A DNA stretch of 64,000 nucleotides from Astropecten irregularis (taxonomy: Eukaryota; Echinodermata; Asteroidea; Paxillosida; Astropectinidae). A program made the translations under genes and the position numbers. The stretch covers positions 18,690,783-18,754,782 of the forward strand of contig OZ020250.1 of assembly GCA_963971285.1 (NCBI GenBank), given 5' to 3'. Positions 1 through 10,386 of this stretch are shown in pieces (the first letter of the stretch is position 1; each line of letters begins with the position of its first letter). The notes beneath the pieces were generated by a model. That model saw only the letters and a program-made list of their open reading frames with translations. It was not told where the DNA came from and searched no databases.

Positions 1-560
1 GCTCAAGAGTGTTGGATTAAAAGGAAATAATGAAGTAATAATATAAATAAATGAATAAATTCATCGGAACAATTGCTTCCAAAATAAGGCTCAGATTGCA
101 CCAAAGAAAATCTAGAACCCCTGAGCTTCCGGGGCCCTTAAGCGGGCCCTGGACCCCGGCCGCAAGGCCTTCGCGCTTATCCATGATTTTCCAGGGAGCG
201 TGGAAATAAAATACTCCAATAAAAAAGCGACGGATGCGTTTCGGGGCGATCAAAGCTAGCTAATGTTGTCTTCCCCCTCTTTTTCAGCTCTTTTGGAGTC
301 TTTCTGTTACCCTTTTATTTTATTTTTATTTTTATTTTTATTTTTTTTGCTTGAAGAAAAAAGGTTGCCCCACGCCCGCTAGATCCGCCCCCCCCCCCAT
401 TTCTCATATTTTGCAAATCTCCAGTTTTGAAAAAATTCCGGGTGCCCCCCCACAAAATTCCAAGGCCCCCCCAGTGCCCTGCTGAAAAAATCCTAGCTAC
501 GCCGCTGCCGCCCCCTCCCCCAACCCCCTGTATGCATGGCGTTCGCAGTGGTCCCAAGAA
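1..560. other. Left edge: no gene; dispersed repeat fragments
   Basis: Holds a GC-rich patch (about 115-185, with ggaccccggcc) and a C-tract element (about 360-520) ending ctagctacgccgctgcc. Both look like fragments of dispersed repeats. The open frames here are low-complexity and carry no recognisable domain. Confidence 0.4.
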
Positions 561-574
561 GATAGATATATAAT

Positions 575-1695
575 TAAAGGGCTATACATTGAAAGACAGG
601 CAAACATTCAAACTTCGTCAAGCCCACTTTAACAAACTCAAGTTCGTCTTATTTATTAGTTTAAGCACAAGCTATCAATATTGAAAGCACTGACTACCGT
701 AAGCTGGTTAAAGTAAGTGTATGTAAACACTTACTGGTTGCCGGTTCGAATCCCAATTGGAGAGGCAGTTAGGTTTGGGGTTAAAGAATGTAGCCACACC
801 ATGACCATTATTCATCGCCAACAGCCTTTATGACATAATTAACCCGGCACTGAACTAACCCTCCAGCAACTTGGGAACTTGGGCTTTTCATTTTGGCAGA
901 TTCCATGTCTCTTTTTTTTTTAATCAATCGTTCTGATCCGTACGTTCTGGCTAGTCTATATGATAGACTCGCCGTAAAGCCAGCGAGCGTCTATCACAAT
1001 GCATGCAGATTTCCTGATTAATTATGCAATCCAACCCGGCACTGATCTCTCTAAGTTTTTACCAATCAGGGGGCATCTAATATCATACCGAGCCGAGCGG
1101 ACGCAGGAAATTGACCAATCAACATTCTCCGTCACGATCCTGACGGAAATGTTCTCAAAACAGATCTGATTGGCCGATGTGCCGCGTTGCATACAATTTG
1201 CATGCACGCATGTATCAGCCGTTCGTCGTACGTAGTGACACGGAGTAGAATGGGTGATACTCAGACTACGTTCTGGCCACTTTCAGTGAAACTGCAACAA
1301 TATTTACGAGGCCGATACAATTTTAACTAGAACTTACATATCTGTAATCTTCTGATGCAAAGTACATAGCCAATGAACAGCACAACGAAACATAAATCGC
1401 ACTTAATATAATACATTACAGGCTTAAAACTTTAAACTGGAACTCCCCAAAAGCAATCTGCTTATCTATGGAGACTAATTGTGCTGTGATGACGTGCCAA
1501 TGATGTGCTCACAGTATTTACATGGAGGTGTGAGTAAAACCCAAAAGGTGCTTAGAGCATGAGATGGGTTTGGGTTGGCAGCATAATTATGGTATCACAC
1601 CAGCATAAAGGCAATATACATGCACTTGCGTTGTTGAGGGGAAATCTACAAGGTGTGGGCCTTTGGGGATGGGGAAAAACGGAATCTTAGGGGAA
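575..1695. repeat. 3' flank of gene A, paralogous to 12975-14284
   Basis: Stretches align with the gene B 3' flank: the attgaaagcactgacta region (about 685 and 13130), the GGTTCGAATCCCA region (about 740 and 13275), the ccactttca region (about 1278 and 13633), and the final 90 bp before the stop codon (ggtgtgggcctttgggga). The duplication therefore covers gene plus flank. Insertions differ between the copies. No polyadenylation signal is obvious. Confidence 0.75.
952..1268. mobile_element. Non-autonomous DNA transposon with 9-bp target duplication
   Basis: Ends are TAGTCTATATGATAG and its imperfect inverse (..ATACTCAGACTA). It is flanked on both sides by cgttctggc (943-951 and 1269-1277), a perfect 9-bp direct repeat. 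Nine-base duplications are typical of MULE-type elements, but the family is inferred from TSD length only. No coding capacity. The paralogous gene B flank lacks it. A shortened relative lies at 56307-56384. Confidence 0.72.
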
Positions 1696-2201
1696 TCAAG
1701 GCACTTCCTCCACTGCAGGATTGGAATGAGCGTGCTCATCGGTCCCCTTAGCCGCTGGTTTACATTCTGCTTCCTCTGCGTATTCCACCTTCGCCACTTG
1801 TTGAGCTGCCTCCACGGAGTCCACCCTCTTCTCTGGATGGATTTGAGCTGCCTCCACGGAGACCACCCTCGTCTCTGGATGGAGTTGAGCTGCCTCCACG
1901 GAGACCATCCTCGTCTCTGGATGGAGTTGAGCTGCCTCCACTGAGTGCACCCCCACCTCTGGTTGGAGTTGAGCTGCCTCCGTGGAGACCACCTTCGCCT
2001 CTGGATGGAGTTGAGCTGCCTCCACGGATTCCACCTCCGCTACTTGTTGGAGCGGAATTCCCTCCTCTGAGTACACCTTCGAGGAGAATCCATTGCAACA
2101 CCTGATGATGCACACAATCAGAATGACGAGTAGGACAGCACCGGCCACGGAGCCAACACTGATTCCGACGATCGCTCCGACTGACAGGCCGGTCTTAACG
2201 G
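1696..2201 (-). CDS. Gene A exon 5: membrane helix and repeat-bearing cytoplasmic tail
   Basis: Acceptor CACACTACAG, then a helix starting GLSVGAIVGISVGSVAGAVL, with Gly every four residues and a juxtamembrane RCC that could be palmitoylated. The tail is 135 aa because of six 14-aa repeats. The last residues, KGTDEHAHSNPAVEEVP, are identical to gene B. Stop TGA at 1698-1696. Confidence 0.88.
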
Positions 2202-5200
2202 CTGTAGTGTGCGTGGTGGGGTGGGAGAAAGAAGGTTGACTTTGAATTAAGAGGTTGACTTTGCAGCACCAATTGCGCGATAAAACATCTTACATTCCAT
2301 TGATGATAAGTACATTTCAATTATTCCCGAGTTCACCTTTTCCTTTCTTTATAGAAGGGGATAGAACCATTAGGCCTACATCAGAAGCGTGCTATAGTAC
2401 CCAAACTCTTTGACAAGAAAGCAATGATATCAATGTTAAATCCGTCAAGATTGAACTCACGTGTAACTTTAAAGGCAGTCGTGTCCACTCCTAGGACTGT
2501 AATGTACGGGTGGTCAGAAGTCTTGAAAGCATTTATCAGCTTTTCCTTCAGTTTGTCTGCTGTTGCATCCGTGTCCCTTGTCAACTCTATCACAAACGAG
2601 GCTACGATGCTGCCTTCGGAAAATGCTATGAGCTCGCAACTCCAGTAGTGTACTGCGTAACTGCCGGTGTCGAAAGTGATGTCAATCTGAGGATGAAAGA
2701 TGTTATATCTATTCACTCCAATCCAATCCATTTGTTTATTGCTTAACTCAGTCCCAACTGGCCGACTGACCCCCACGCCCCTGGGGAGGGGGCCAGCCCG
2801 ACCAAACAAATGGTGCGTTTGAATAGCTGGATGGGATGATAGATTTGTAAAGTGAGGCTACACCTATAATTACAAATGGCCAGGGGTAATAGAGAGACAC
2901 GTTAGCATCTAAAAGTGGACATTAGGGAGACATCGGTCATTAGGGAGACTTTTCAATGTCTTCCTGAGGTACCAGCTACCTTTTAAAGACATGTTTTTAG
3001 TGTCCATATTTTAATAGAAGACAGAGAATGCTCTTAATATGAACATAATTTCAAGTTTATTGGTTTGGAGGATGTTTAGAAAGGTAAGTAAAGTTTGCGC
3101 GCGACCCTATGGGAAAGTCTCCCTAAGGTCCCTAAAGGAAATTGTGACTCGTGATTGACTCAAATTGTCACGGGTTTTGTACATGTTTTATCAGACAAAG
3201 TGTGAGTGCAGTCTCAGCTGTTCTGTGACCTTTACCAATTATGTATTATACATTTTAATATACCTACCGCTCGGCACACAAGCACACTCAATTCTTTATA
3301 TTCGTCTGAATGGATGTCTTCGTAAGCCTCGTCGAAAGTCACTTCTGTGTCATTAACCGTTATGATCCTCATCTTGATATCAAAACCTTTGCAAGCTGGA
3401 GGGTAGGAAAGCATGGGAAATTTTCTTTATACAGAAATATACTATAGCTTTGTGGACGGATTAGTAGTAAGCTAAAATGTCAGTTGTAAAGGCTTGAAGA
3501 CCCCTTTCAGATTAGACAGTTGTAATTAAAATCCAGTTCTATTTTTTTCGATGAATTTTTTTCTCTCAAATTTTATTTGGCGATATTAGGTTTGGTTGAA
3601 TGGTTACTTTTTGGGCTTTTACGATTTTAGAATTGTTTATATAAGGTGTTGTTGAAAGAATGAGCGGAAATGAACATTTTGATGGCTAATTTTCCAATTT
3701 AGTTGCAATACCTTGCATTGCAGTTTTCGTCTTGGTTTTGTCCTGTTTGCATGCTGGGTACATGCTACCCATAGACCACCCCACGTGATTACATTAGGTC
3801 AAGTGACCTAGAACCTACTCCTACTTGGTTAATGTGAGCAACATCTGAGCAACAGTTGGGTAACATGTTTCCCAACTCGTTTTGCTCTGTGTACACTGAC
3901 AACATGTTCAGCAACAAGGTACTTGGGCAACATGTTACCGAGATTGTTACCGAGGTTGTTGACAGTGCACACTCTACTTAAGTCTTAACTCACGTTCAGG
4001 AAGCGTCATTTCAGTAGGAGTGACATGGCTAGTAGTAGGAGTAGTAGGAGAAGGAGAAGTAGGAGTGGTATCCCGTGATAAGGTCGTCCCATCGGCGACT
4101 GGACCTCTAGTCGCTGGCCCTGTTGAGGGGACAGTGGTCTTGCTCGGGCCAGGTTCCGTGGTCCCGCGTGCTTCCCTGGTCGCTCCAATCATCGTGGTCA
4201 CAACTTCCGTCTCCCATGCAGTTCCGGTCAGGCCGGTGACATCTGCTGCTGTTGTTGCTGCTGTTGCTGTTGCTGTTGTAGACTCATCTGTGCTGTCTGT
4301 CGTTGAGCCTTCTTGGTTTGTAGTATGCTCTGTTGATGCGAGAATTGAACTGGATGCTGGTGTTGAGCCGTCTAAGGTTGAGCTCTGTGCTGAAGTAGGC
4401 ACATCTGTTGTGAAGTCTGTCGTTGAGCTCTCTTGGTTTGTAGTATGCTCTGTTGATGTGAGAATTGAAGTGGATGCTGGTGTTGAGCCGCCTAAGGTTG
4501 AGCTCTGTGCTGTTGTAGGCGCATCTGTTGTGAAGTCTGTCGTTGAGCCTTCTTGGTTTGTAGTATGCTCTGTTGATGGGATAATTGAAGTGGATGTTGG
4601 TTTTGAGCCACCTAAGGTTGAGCTCTGTGCTGTTGTAGGCGCATCTGTTGTGAAGTCTGTCGTTGAGCTCTCTTGGTTTGTAGTATGCTCTGTTGATGCG
4701 AGAATTGAAGTGGATGCTGGTGTTGAGCCGCCTAAGGTTGAGCTCTGTGCTGTTGTAGGCGCATCTGTTGTGAAGTCTGTCGTTGAGCCTTCTTGGTTTG
4801 TAGTATGCTCTGTTGATGCGAGAATTGAAGTGGATGCTGGTGTTGAGCCGCCTAAGGTTGAGCTCTGTGCTGTTGTAGGCGCATCTGTTGTGAAGTCTGT
4901 CGTTGAGCCTTCTTGGTTTGTAGTATGCTCTGTTGATGCGAGAATTGAAGTGGATGTTGGTGTTGAGCCACCTAAGGTTGAGCTCTGTGCTGTTGTAGGC
5001 GCATCTGTTGTGAAGTCTGTCGTTGAGCTCTCTTGGTTTGTAGTATGCTCTGTTGATGCGAGAATTGAAGTGGATGCTGGTGTTGAGCCGCCTAAGGTTG
5101 AGCTCTGTGCTGTTGTAGGCGCATCTGTTGTGAAGTCTGTCGTTGAGCCTTCTTGGTTTGTAGTATGCTCTGTTGATGCGAGAATTGAAGTGGATGCTGG

Positions 5201-6383
5201 TGTTGAGCCGTCTAAGGTTGAGCTCTGTGCTGTTGTAGGCGCATCTGTTGTGAAGTCTGTCGTTGAGCCTTCTTGGTTTGTAGTATGCTCTGTTGATGCG
5301 AGAATTGAAGTGGATGCTGGTGTTGAGCCGTCTAAGGTTGAGCTCTGTGCTGTTGTAGGCGCATCTGTTGTGAAGTCTGTCGTTGAGCCTTCTTGGTTTG
5401 TAGTATGCTCTGTTGATGTGATAATTGAAGTGGATGTTGGTGTTGAGCCACCTAAGGTTGAGCTCTGTGCTGTTGTAGGCGCATCTGTTGTGAAGTCTGT
5501 CGTTGAGCCTTCTTGGTTTGTAGTATGCTCTGTTGATGCGAGAATTGAAGTGGATGCTAGTGTTGAGCCGTCTAAGGTTGAGCTCTGTGCTGTTGTAGGC
5601 GCATCTGTTGTGAAGTCTGTCGTTGAGCCTTCTTGGTTTGTAGTATGCTCTGTTGATGGGATAATTGAAGTGGATGCTGGTGTTGAGCCGCCTAAGGTTG
5701 AGCTCTGTTCTGTTGTAGACGCATCTGTAAAGTATGTCGTTGAGCTGTCTGTGTTTGTAGTATACGTCGTCGATGCGAGTATTGAAGATGACGCTGGTGT
5801 TGAGCCGCCTAAGGTCGAGCTCTGTGCTGTTGTAGGCGCATCTGTTGTGAAGTCTGTCGTTGAGCCTTCTTGGTTTGCAGTATGCTCTGTTGATGGGATA
5901 ATTGAAGTGGATGCTGGTGTTGAGCCACCTAAGGTTGAGCTCTGTGCTGTTGTAGGCGCATCTGTTGTGAAGTCTGTCGTTGAGCTCTCTTGGTTTGTAG
6001 TATGATCTGTTGATGCGAGAATAGAAGTGGATGTTGATGTTAAGCCGTCTAAGGTTGAGCTCTGTTCTGTTGTAGACGCATCTGTAAAGTCTATCGTGGT
6101 GACAGAAGCTTCTGTTGTGTCCCTTGTACTGTCTTCTGTTGTTAGAGCCACTGTATTCACTCCTAAACAAAAAACATTCAACATGGACATTAAGCAAAAC
6201 AAAAACCAACTATGTCATATACAGCGATTGCCAATAGTATTCTGCTTTTACTTTGAACTTGTAAACCTACTAGAGTAAGTGAAACCAATCGAGTGTCATG
6301 CAAGTTGATACTAGGAACGCCAATAACTTACCTATAATGAGCACTGCTACGAGGACAAAACCTAGGCCAACGTTCTTGTCCAT
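1696..6383 (-). CDS. Gene A: SEA-domain transmembrane mucin, 5 coding exons, 1026 aa
   Basis: Spliced minus-strand gene; coding exons 6383-6332, 6162-3994, 3395-3268, 2686-2461, 2201-1696 (52+2169+128+226+506 nt = 1027 codons with stop). All introns are GT-AG, phases 1,1,0,1. Signal peptide is residues 1-18 (MDKNVGLGFVLVAVLIIG). The Ser/Thr stalk, about 20-740, has 15 copies of a 40-aa unit and no cysteine. SEA domain is about 745-858, with FSEGSIV giving a predicted cleavage G808/S809 and cysteines C781 and C800. Membrane helix is about 864-891, with GxxxG spacing. The tail, 892-1026, contains six 14-aa repeats. Family knowledge: SEA mucins are heavily O-glycosylated surface proteins whose halves stay non-covalently joined after self-cleavage. 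Inference: a surface glycocalyx or barrier protein. No VWD, CysD or EGF module is seen, so it is not a gel-forming mucin. Neighbours B and C are paralogues. Confidence 0.88.
1791..2046 (-). repeat. 42-bp coding tandem repeat, six units, in the cytoplasmic tail of gene A
   Basis: The core gagctgcc occurs at 1803, 1845, 1887, 1929, 1971 and 2013, exactly 42 bp apart. Each unit encodes a 14-aa block of the form VVSVEAAQLHPETR. Gene B has a single related block (VDSVEVAELQPEAK) at the same place, so the array expanded after the A/B duplication. Confidence 0.92.
2461..2686 (-). CDS. Gene A exon 4: C-terminal half of SEA domain
   Basis: Acceptor CATCCTCAG, donor GTGAGT after ACA C. Starts IDITFDTGSYAVHYWSCEL, carries the cleavage motif FSEGSIVASF, then a helix (DATADKLKEKLINAF) and the final strand. 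It is 18 nt shorter than its gene B counterpart: B has an extra PVTLVT-type hexapeptide at the 3' end. Confidence 0.86.
2883..3132. mobile_element. GGGAGAC repeat element inside the SEA intron of gene A
   Basis: About 250 bp with several copies of attagggagac / gggagac at one end and gtctcccta at the other. A second copy lies inverted at 47935-48192 with the same internal order. The gene B intron lacks it, so it inserted after the A/B split. Confidence 0.65.
3268..3395 (-). CDS. Gene A exon 3: N-terminal half of SEA domain
   Basis: Acceptor TACCCTCCAG, donor GTAGGT after CGA GCG (phase 0). Encodes CKGFDIKMRIITVNDTEVTF... ending ELSVLVCRA. This is the first SEA beta strand and helix, with the usual S-x-E-Y-x-x-L pattern (SDEYKEL). 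One N-D-T sequon is present. Confidence 0.85.
3994..6162 (-). CDS. Gene A exon 2: Ser/Thr-rich mucin stalk
   Basis: Acceptor TTTTTTGTTTAG precedes the exon; donor is GTGAGT after CCT GAA C. The 722 whole codons are flanked by phase-1 introns on both sides, so the exon is symmetric and can change length without breaking the frame. It encodes the 40-aa repeat block, then a non-repeat Thr/Pro/Ser segment (about 4000-4290) ending HVTPTEMTLPE. Confidence 0.88.
4290..6105 (-). repeat. 120-bp coding tandem repeat, 15 units (40 aa each)
   Basis: The window repeats with an exact 120-bp step from about 4.3 to 5.7 kb. Units read roughly GSTPASTSILASTEHTTNQE followed by GSTTDFTTDAPTTAQSSTL. One unit near 5.69-5.81 kb is 117 bp and diverged (TTYTTN...STTYFTDASTTEQ). 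Most units differ at a handful of bases, which implies recent unequal exchange or conversion. No N-glycosylation sequon occurs in the unit; Ser/Thr make up about half of it. Confidence 0.93.
6332..6383 (-). CDS. Gene A exon 1: signal peptide
   Basis: ATG at 6383 begins MDKNVGLGFVLVAVLII, and the exon ends ATA G before donor GTAAGT (phase 1). There is one charged N-terminal patch followed by a hydrophobic core. The gene B and C start exons end at the same phase with the same design, which supports this start over the longer open frame upstream. Confidence 0.82.
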
Positions 6384-6421
6384 GACATCTACCAGATCTA
6401 GCTTTGTTTTCCACAGGTTAC
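6384..6421 (-). other. Gene A: candidate 5' UTR start at a splice acceptor
   Basis: Read on the minus strand, a T-rich stretch ends in TTACTTCTACAG at 6422, 38 nt upstream of the ATG. Genes B and C have a similar acceptor 14 and 41 nt upstream of their ATGs. This suggests a non-coding first exon further upstream; I cannot locate it. Confidence 0.4.
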
Positions 6422-6721
6422 CTGTAGAAGTAACCAGTACAAAAAACAACAACAAAAATTTTACAACGATAAAATTAGTATTATGGAATAGGCTGTCCGG
6501 GCGTGCTCCGCGGACCGACTTCGTCTGTATGACCAAAATAATGTTAAAATACGTCACTCCAAGCATGCGCACAGCAAACGAAATCGGTTCATTGTCGTGC
6601 GACATGCGAGCTCAAAATGTCCGATTTCGTCATCCAGACAGCTAGGCATGTGGGGCAGTTGAGCCCGTTACACCGGAATCGCTGTTTAAGCGGCACGCGC
6701 AATAGAGCCTGATCATTGTCC

Positions 6722-6948
6722 GGGGCCAATTTCATAAAGCTGCTTAAGCACCAAAAACCATGGAAAATAAAACCAGTATGCCAGCCAAAACTCCTTGTAA
6801 ATGTTATGCTCAGCAAACAATGGCCGAATACAAGTCAAAAGCAGTCAACATCACATGAAAATTTGGTTGGTAATCCTGTTTGATCAAGGAAGACTTTTCA
6901 TGCTGAAGCAAATTTTGTGCTTAAGCAGCTCTATGAAATTATCTCCTG
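6722..6948. mobile_element. GGGGCCAATTTCA-family MITE copy 1
   Basis: Starts cggggccaatttcataaagc and ends with the inverse agcagctctatgaaattat. The interior holds two arms with gcttaagcac / gtgcttaagc, plus the aactccttgtaaatgttatg sub-family core. No coding capacity. Confidence 0.72.
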
Positions 6949-7797
6949 TTTATGATGTCATTGTGTGTATTATTCAACCAATTCAGATTGCCACTTAATG
7001 ATTGCATTTCACATTATATGTAAACACAAAAGCGACTGTAATCCAAGATCAATGTACGCAACAATGTCAAACAAATTTGAACTACTTCTTTTGTCAACTA
7101 TCTGTATCTTCTATGGTCTATTTATTAGTGAATGAATCAGTCATCATTTTGTCAGTTTATCGATATACATTGAAAAACACCCAATAATAGGCCTATTAAT
7201 AGCTATTTTCGTTAAGTGTTTTTTGTGTCATTAGGTTTTTTGAGTATCATTTCAGAGAAAATGTTGTCAACCTAAACGCTATCCTTTGTTGACAGTTTTT
7301 GAGAGAGTCTGTCTATGTTACAATCTAGACAATGAACGTATCTTAATTCAGCTGGTTTACTTATGTTATCTCTTGATGGACTTTGCAGTCGTCCATGAAG
7401 CACTCTTGATGAGGTTGTTATTGAAGACCAAAATCCAATTACTGATAATTAATCCCATACAGGATAAATAATTGTCAAGATTACATTGCAAATCAAACAA
7501 ACAACATTCGGTATGAGTTTTATGTTCCGTTTAAAGGAGCATGCAACTACACAGTTGAAACCTTAGGGGTTGAACAGATGTATTAAATTTACTAATTCTG
7601 ATTTTACTTCAGAGAGTAGATTCAGTGGATGGTATTATTAGCCAGAGTCAAGGCATTAATTGGAGATTCGTCTCTTTCCATGTCTCCTCTAAGGTTCCGT
7701 TTCTAAGATTTTTGTTTTAAAGATTTCAGTTCGTGTTTATATTGTAAACCATGTACAGTTAAAAGCAATATATATTATATCTGTGATAGATATAATA

Positions 7798-8364
7798 CAG
7801 TGTGTCCCCCAAAAAAACAACAACAAACAAACAAACAAACACCCCCAACGATACACATTTTAAAAATAATTATTATGAAAAGAAATTTCATGTTTTCACT
7901 GAGGTATTTGATTTTTCGACTATTGCATTCAATATCTGCCAGGCCATGTTCTGACCAAATTTCAATGCAATCCATTCACGCATCAGCGCGCAATTACTGA
8001 TTGTCTGGAAAAGTCCATTTTCCTGCCATTACAATTTAGTGACAATAGTCGTCATCTTAACATTCTTAGATGTGATCTGTAAATCTCCCCTCGACGTGGC
8101 CGCCCACAGATCAACCACAATTATTGTCCCTTTTCGTAATGGTAGCAAAATGGACTTTTCAAGACAATCAGTAATTGCTCTGTGATGCATGAATGGATTG
8201 CATTGAAATTGGGTCAGAATTTACCCAGCGAGAGAGTGATTGTAAAAACGTACAATTTCTTCTCATAATTTTTTTTGGAAATGGGTTTCGGTGGGTTTTT
8301 TTTCTTGGTTCATATTTTTTTTTTTTTTTTTTGGGGGGGGGGGGGGAGGGGGAAGGGACACTTG
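7798..8364. mobile_element. Long fold-back (inverted-repeat) element, about 570 bp
   Basis: Left end cagtgtgtcccccaaaaaa mirrors the right end tttggggg...gggacact. Inner arms at about 7938-8045 and 8120-8222 are inverse copies (gcaatccattcacgcat / atgcatgaatggattgc; aagtccattttcctgcc / ggtagcaaaatggactt). No coding capacity; a non-autonomous DNA transposon is likely. Confidence 0.65.
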
Positions 8365-8411
8365 CACCATGGTGTAGTTTAGGCTTGAAAGCTTTACTCT
8401 TAAATTAATGT

Positions 8412-8640
8412 AGGTAAGCCCCATATACCGTTTCTCGTGTTTGCTAATATCGTTAATGATCCTTGGAATATAGCGGTATGTGTGTGGTTTCATGGCTTCT
8501 GACTGCCAAACGAACAAAAATCATTGACTACTCGGAACACTATACCAACATAGGGCTGGATAGTTGGTCGAGCGTTGTTACGGTATTACTTGTTCAAATC
8601 CCCCTCCAGTCATTTTGTCTTTGTCAAATTCCTCACTGAC
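8412..8640 (+). mobile_element. tRNA-related dispersed repeat, copy 1
   Basis: Shares with 36040-36290 an upstream block (gatccttggaatatagcgg, ggtttcatggcttctgactg) followed by a degraded tRNA-like module (agggctggatag..., box-B-like gttcaaatccccc). The D-loop region is damaged here, so this is a dead copy. Confidence 0.6.
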
Positions 8641-9417
8641 TAGAAAGCAAATGAATAAATGAAATCTTTTAAAGCAAAATAATATTACATGTGTGATTGA
8701 AATTATAAAAAAAAAAAAAAAAAAAAAATGCCACCACAATCAAGAAAACTACACTGGAAACCCACTTTTCAAAACTCGCCCCAGCAAGATTCTGATCCCA
8801 GCTACCGATTAGTTTTAAAAAAGTTCAAATACACGTATAAAAACCGGATTAGTTTTTTGGTGTTTTTATTTTTTTTTTTTGCACATGAACACAATATTTT
8901 GCAGTTAAGCCAATGGTATTGTGTTGTTCATTTTGAAACAATAAAAGGAACGATCTCGTGTAAAACAAACATAATTTGTAAACCAGCACACACTCAAAAC
9001 AAACATGGCTATTTTATGTAGGCCTACAATTAAATTCCAATACTCACCAATGCAGTGAAGTATAATCAAAATGTGGACTATTCTAGAATCTATACCATTC
9101 CGAGCATCCGGATAAAACTGTTGGCGAACTGAATCGAGATAAATCCTATGTGACGTTAACACTTAACAGCGAGTGAAAACTGAAAATGACGCCTTTCTTC
9201 CAGTTTCTACCATTATTCAACAATGTAGCCAAGATGTGGTGTTAGGTTAGCCCCTTCTTGGAACGCATTTTAAATGTCTGTTTCCTTACGCAGTAGTGAA
9301 GTTGTTGGATTAATGTGGCGGAAAAGACTAAGTTGCTTAGTATGGATGTTTTGTATAGGTGGCGGTTACTATGGGCGTTTGCGCAGAAAAAAAAACACAC
9401 GTAGTAACCGTATTATT

Positions 9418-9545
9418 GGTGCGTTCGTTTTAGCTTTCACGAGTCGACACAGGTCAACCTCGTCCCCACCCTCTCGCTTGTTTTGTGTAGTATTCACGAC
9501 CATTCCCAGGCCAGGGCTGCTCCGTGGAAGCTGAACGAACGCACC
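9418..9545. mobile_element. Short TIR element (ggtgcgttcg ends), copy 1
   Basis: Ends ggtgcgttcgttttagct and agctgaacgaacgcacc are inverted repeats. The same family is at 28139-28266. Length 128 bp; no obvious target duplication. Confidence 0.65.
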
Positions 9546-9712
9546 TTATATGCGTGTATGAATGTCACGTGTAAGGAGTTCGAGCGTTTCATTGGTCACC
9601 GCTATCTGGATGTATAATTATGTGCGTCATAGCTTTTGCACCGTGCATCTGATAGGCTAATGAATAATAACACGTGATTAACACGTCTTAAAGCCGTGGT
9701 GTCGTTTTAATT

Positions 9713-9925
9713 AAAATATCCAGAAAAGAGTGAAACCAATGACCAAAAACAATTTTGATCTTTAAAAAAAAAAAAAAAAAAACGGTGAACAGATTTTGAA
9801 AATACTGTGGGCGTTTTCACTGTTTTCTCAAGTGGAATAGACATTTCACAGATGACTGTTACTGTATCTTCCTTGATATTTTTGCCCATGAAACTGCATT
9901 TGTTTGACAATAATCAAAGTATACT
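9713..9925. mobile_element. Decayed TA-family MITE
   Basis: Contains the family's internal blocks (gtgaaaccaatgaccaaaaac, tttcacagatgactgttact, ccttgatatttttgcccatg), but the left terminal repeat is gone and the right one (caaagtatactat) is degraded. Confidence 0.6.
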
Positions 9926-10023
9926 ATAAAAAAAATTACAACCGTTTCTGGAACTTGGAAACTACAAATCGTGATGGTTGATGAAAATAGGTTTTGTCTT
10001 TGAAACGGAACGTGTTTGCCTTA

Positions 10024-10386
10024 AATGTAGTATCATACTTTGGTAAGAGACCAAAACAGAAATGTTCACAGATTTACGTATAACTTACAGGGTATGAAGA
10101 TGGTGGTGGTAGAAACATACCGTTAAAATGTTTCGACTTGAAATGGTGTATTTATCCAGAAATGAGTAAAACAACGACCGAAAATCTTTTTGATCTTTTT
10201 AAAGATCAAAAATAAAAGAGAAAACACTTAAGAAATACCGTGGCCGTTTTTCGCTGTTTTCTCAAAAAGTGGGCAACGTATGGGACTGAAATTTGCACAG
10301 ATTGCTTTTACTGTATCTTAATTCCTTGATATTTTTGCCCACGAATCTGTATTTCTGTAACAAAACCCAAAGTATGATACTACCTT
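10024..10386. mobile_element. TA-family MITE (AAGGTAGTATCATAC), 363 bp
   Basis: Terminal inverted repeats aatgtagtatcatactttgg and ccaaagtatgatactacctt are bordered by TA on both sides. The centre has an internal palindrome (gatctttttaaagatc). Non-coding. Confidence 0.8.

Noticed and set aside
17-253. 78-codon minus frame at the left edge
   Set aside because: GC-rich dispersed repeat composition, no domain, no partner exon with matching phase.
4020-6005. Plus-strand open frame of 661 codons across the gene A repeat
   Set aside because: It is the antisense of the mucin repeat, has no signal, splice or domain logic, and its Val/Cys/Glu-rich unit is just the complement of the Ser/Thr codons.
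4290-6105. CRISPR-like regular repeat array
   Set aside because: Eukaryotic coding repeat with no unique spacers: the whole 120-bp unit repeats.
4284-6209. Second minus-strand frame of 641 codons (Arg/Asn/Tyr-rich)
   Set aside because: Out-of-frame reading of the same 120-bp units; the Ser/Thr frame joins correctly to the signal and SEA exons, this one does not.
6270-6605. Longer N-terminus for gene A starting near 6605
   Set aside because: The frame is open, but a signal peptide begins at the ATG at 6383, a splice acceptor lies at 6422, and paralogues B and C start at the equivalent position.
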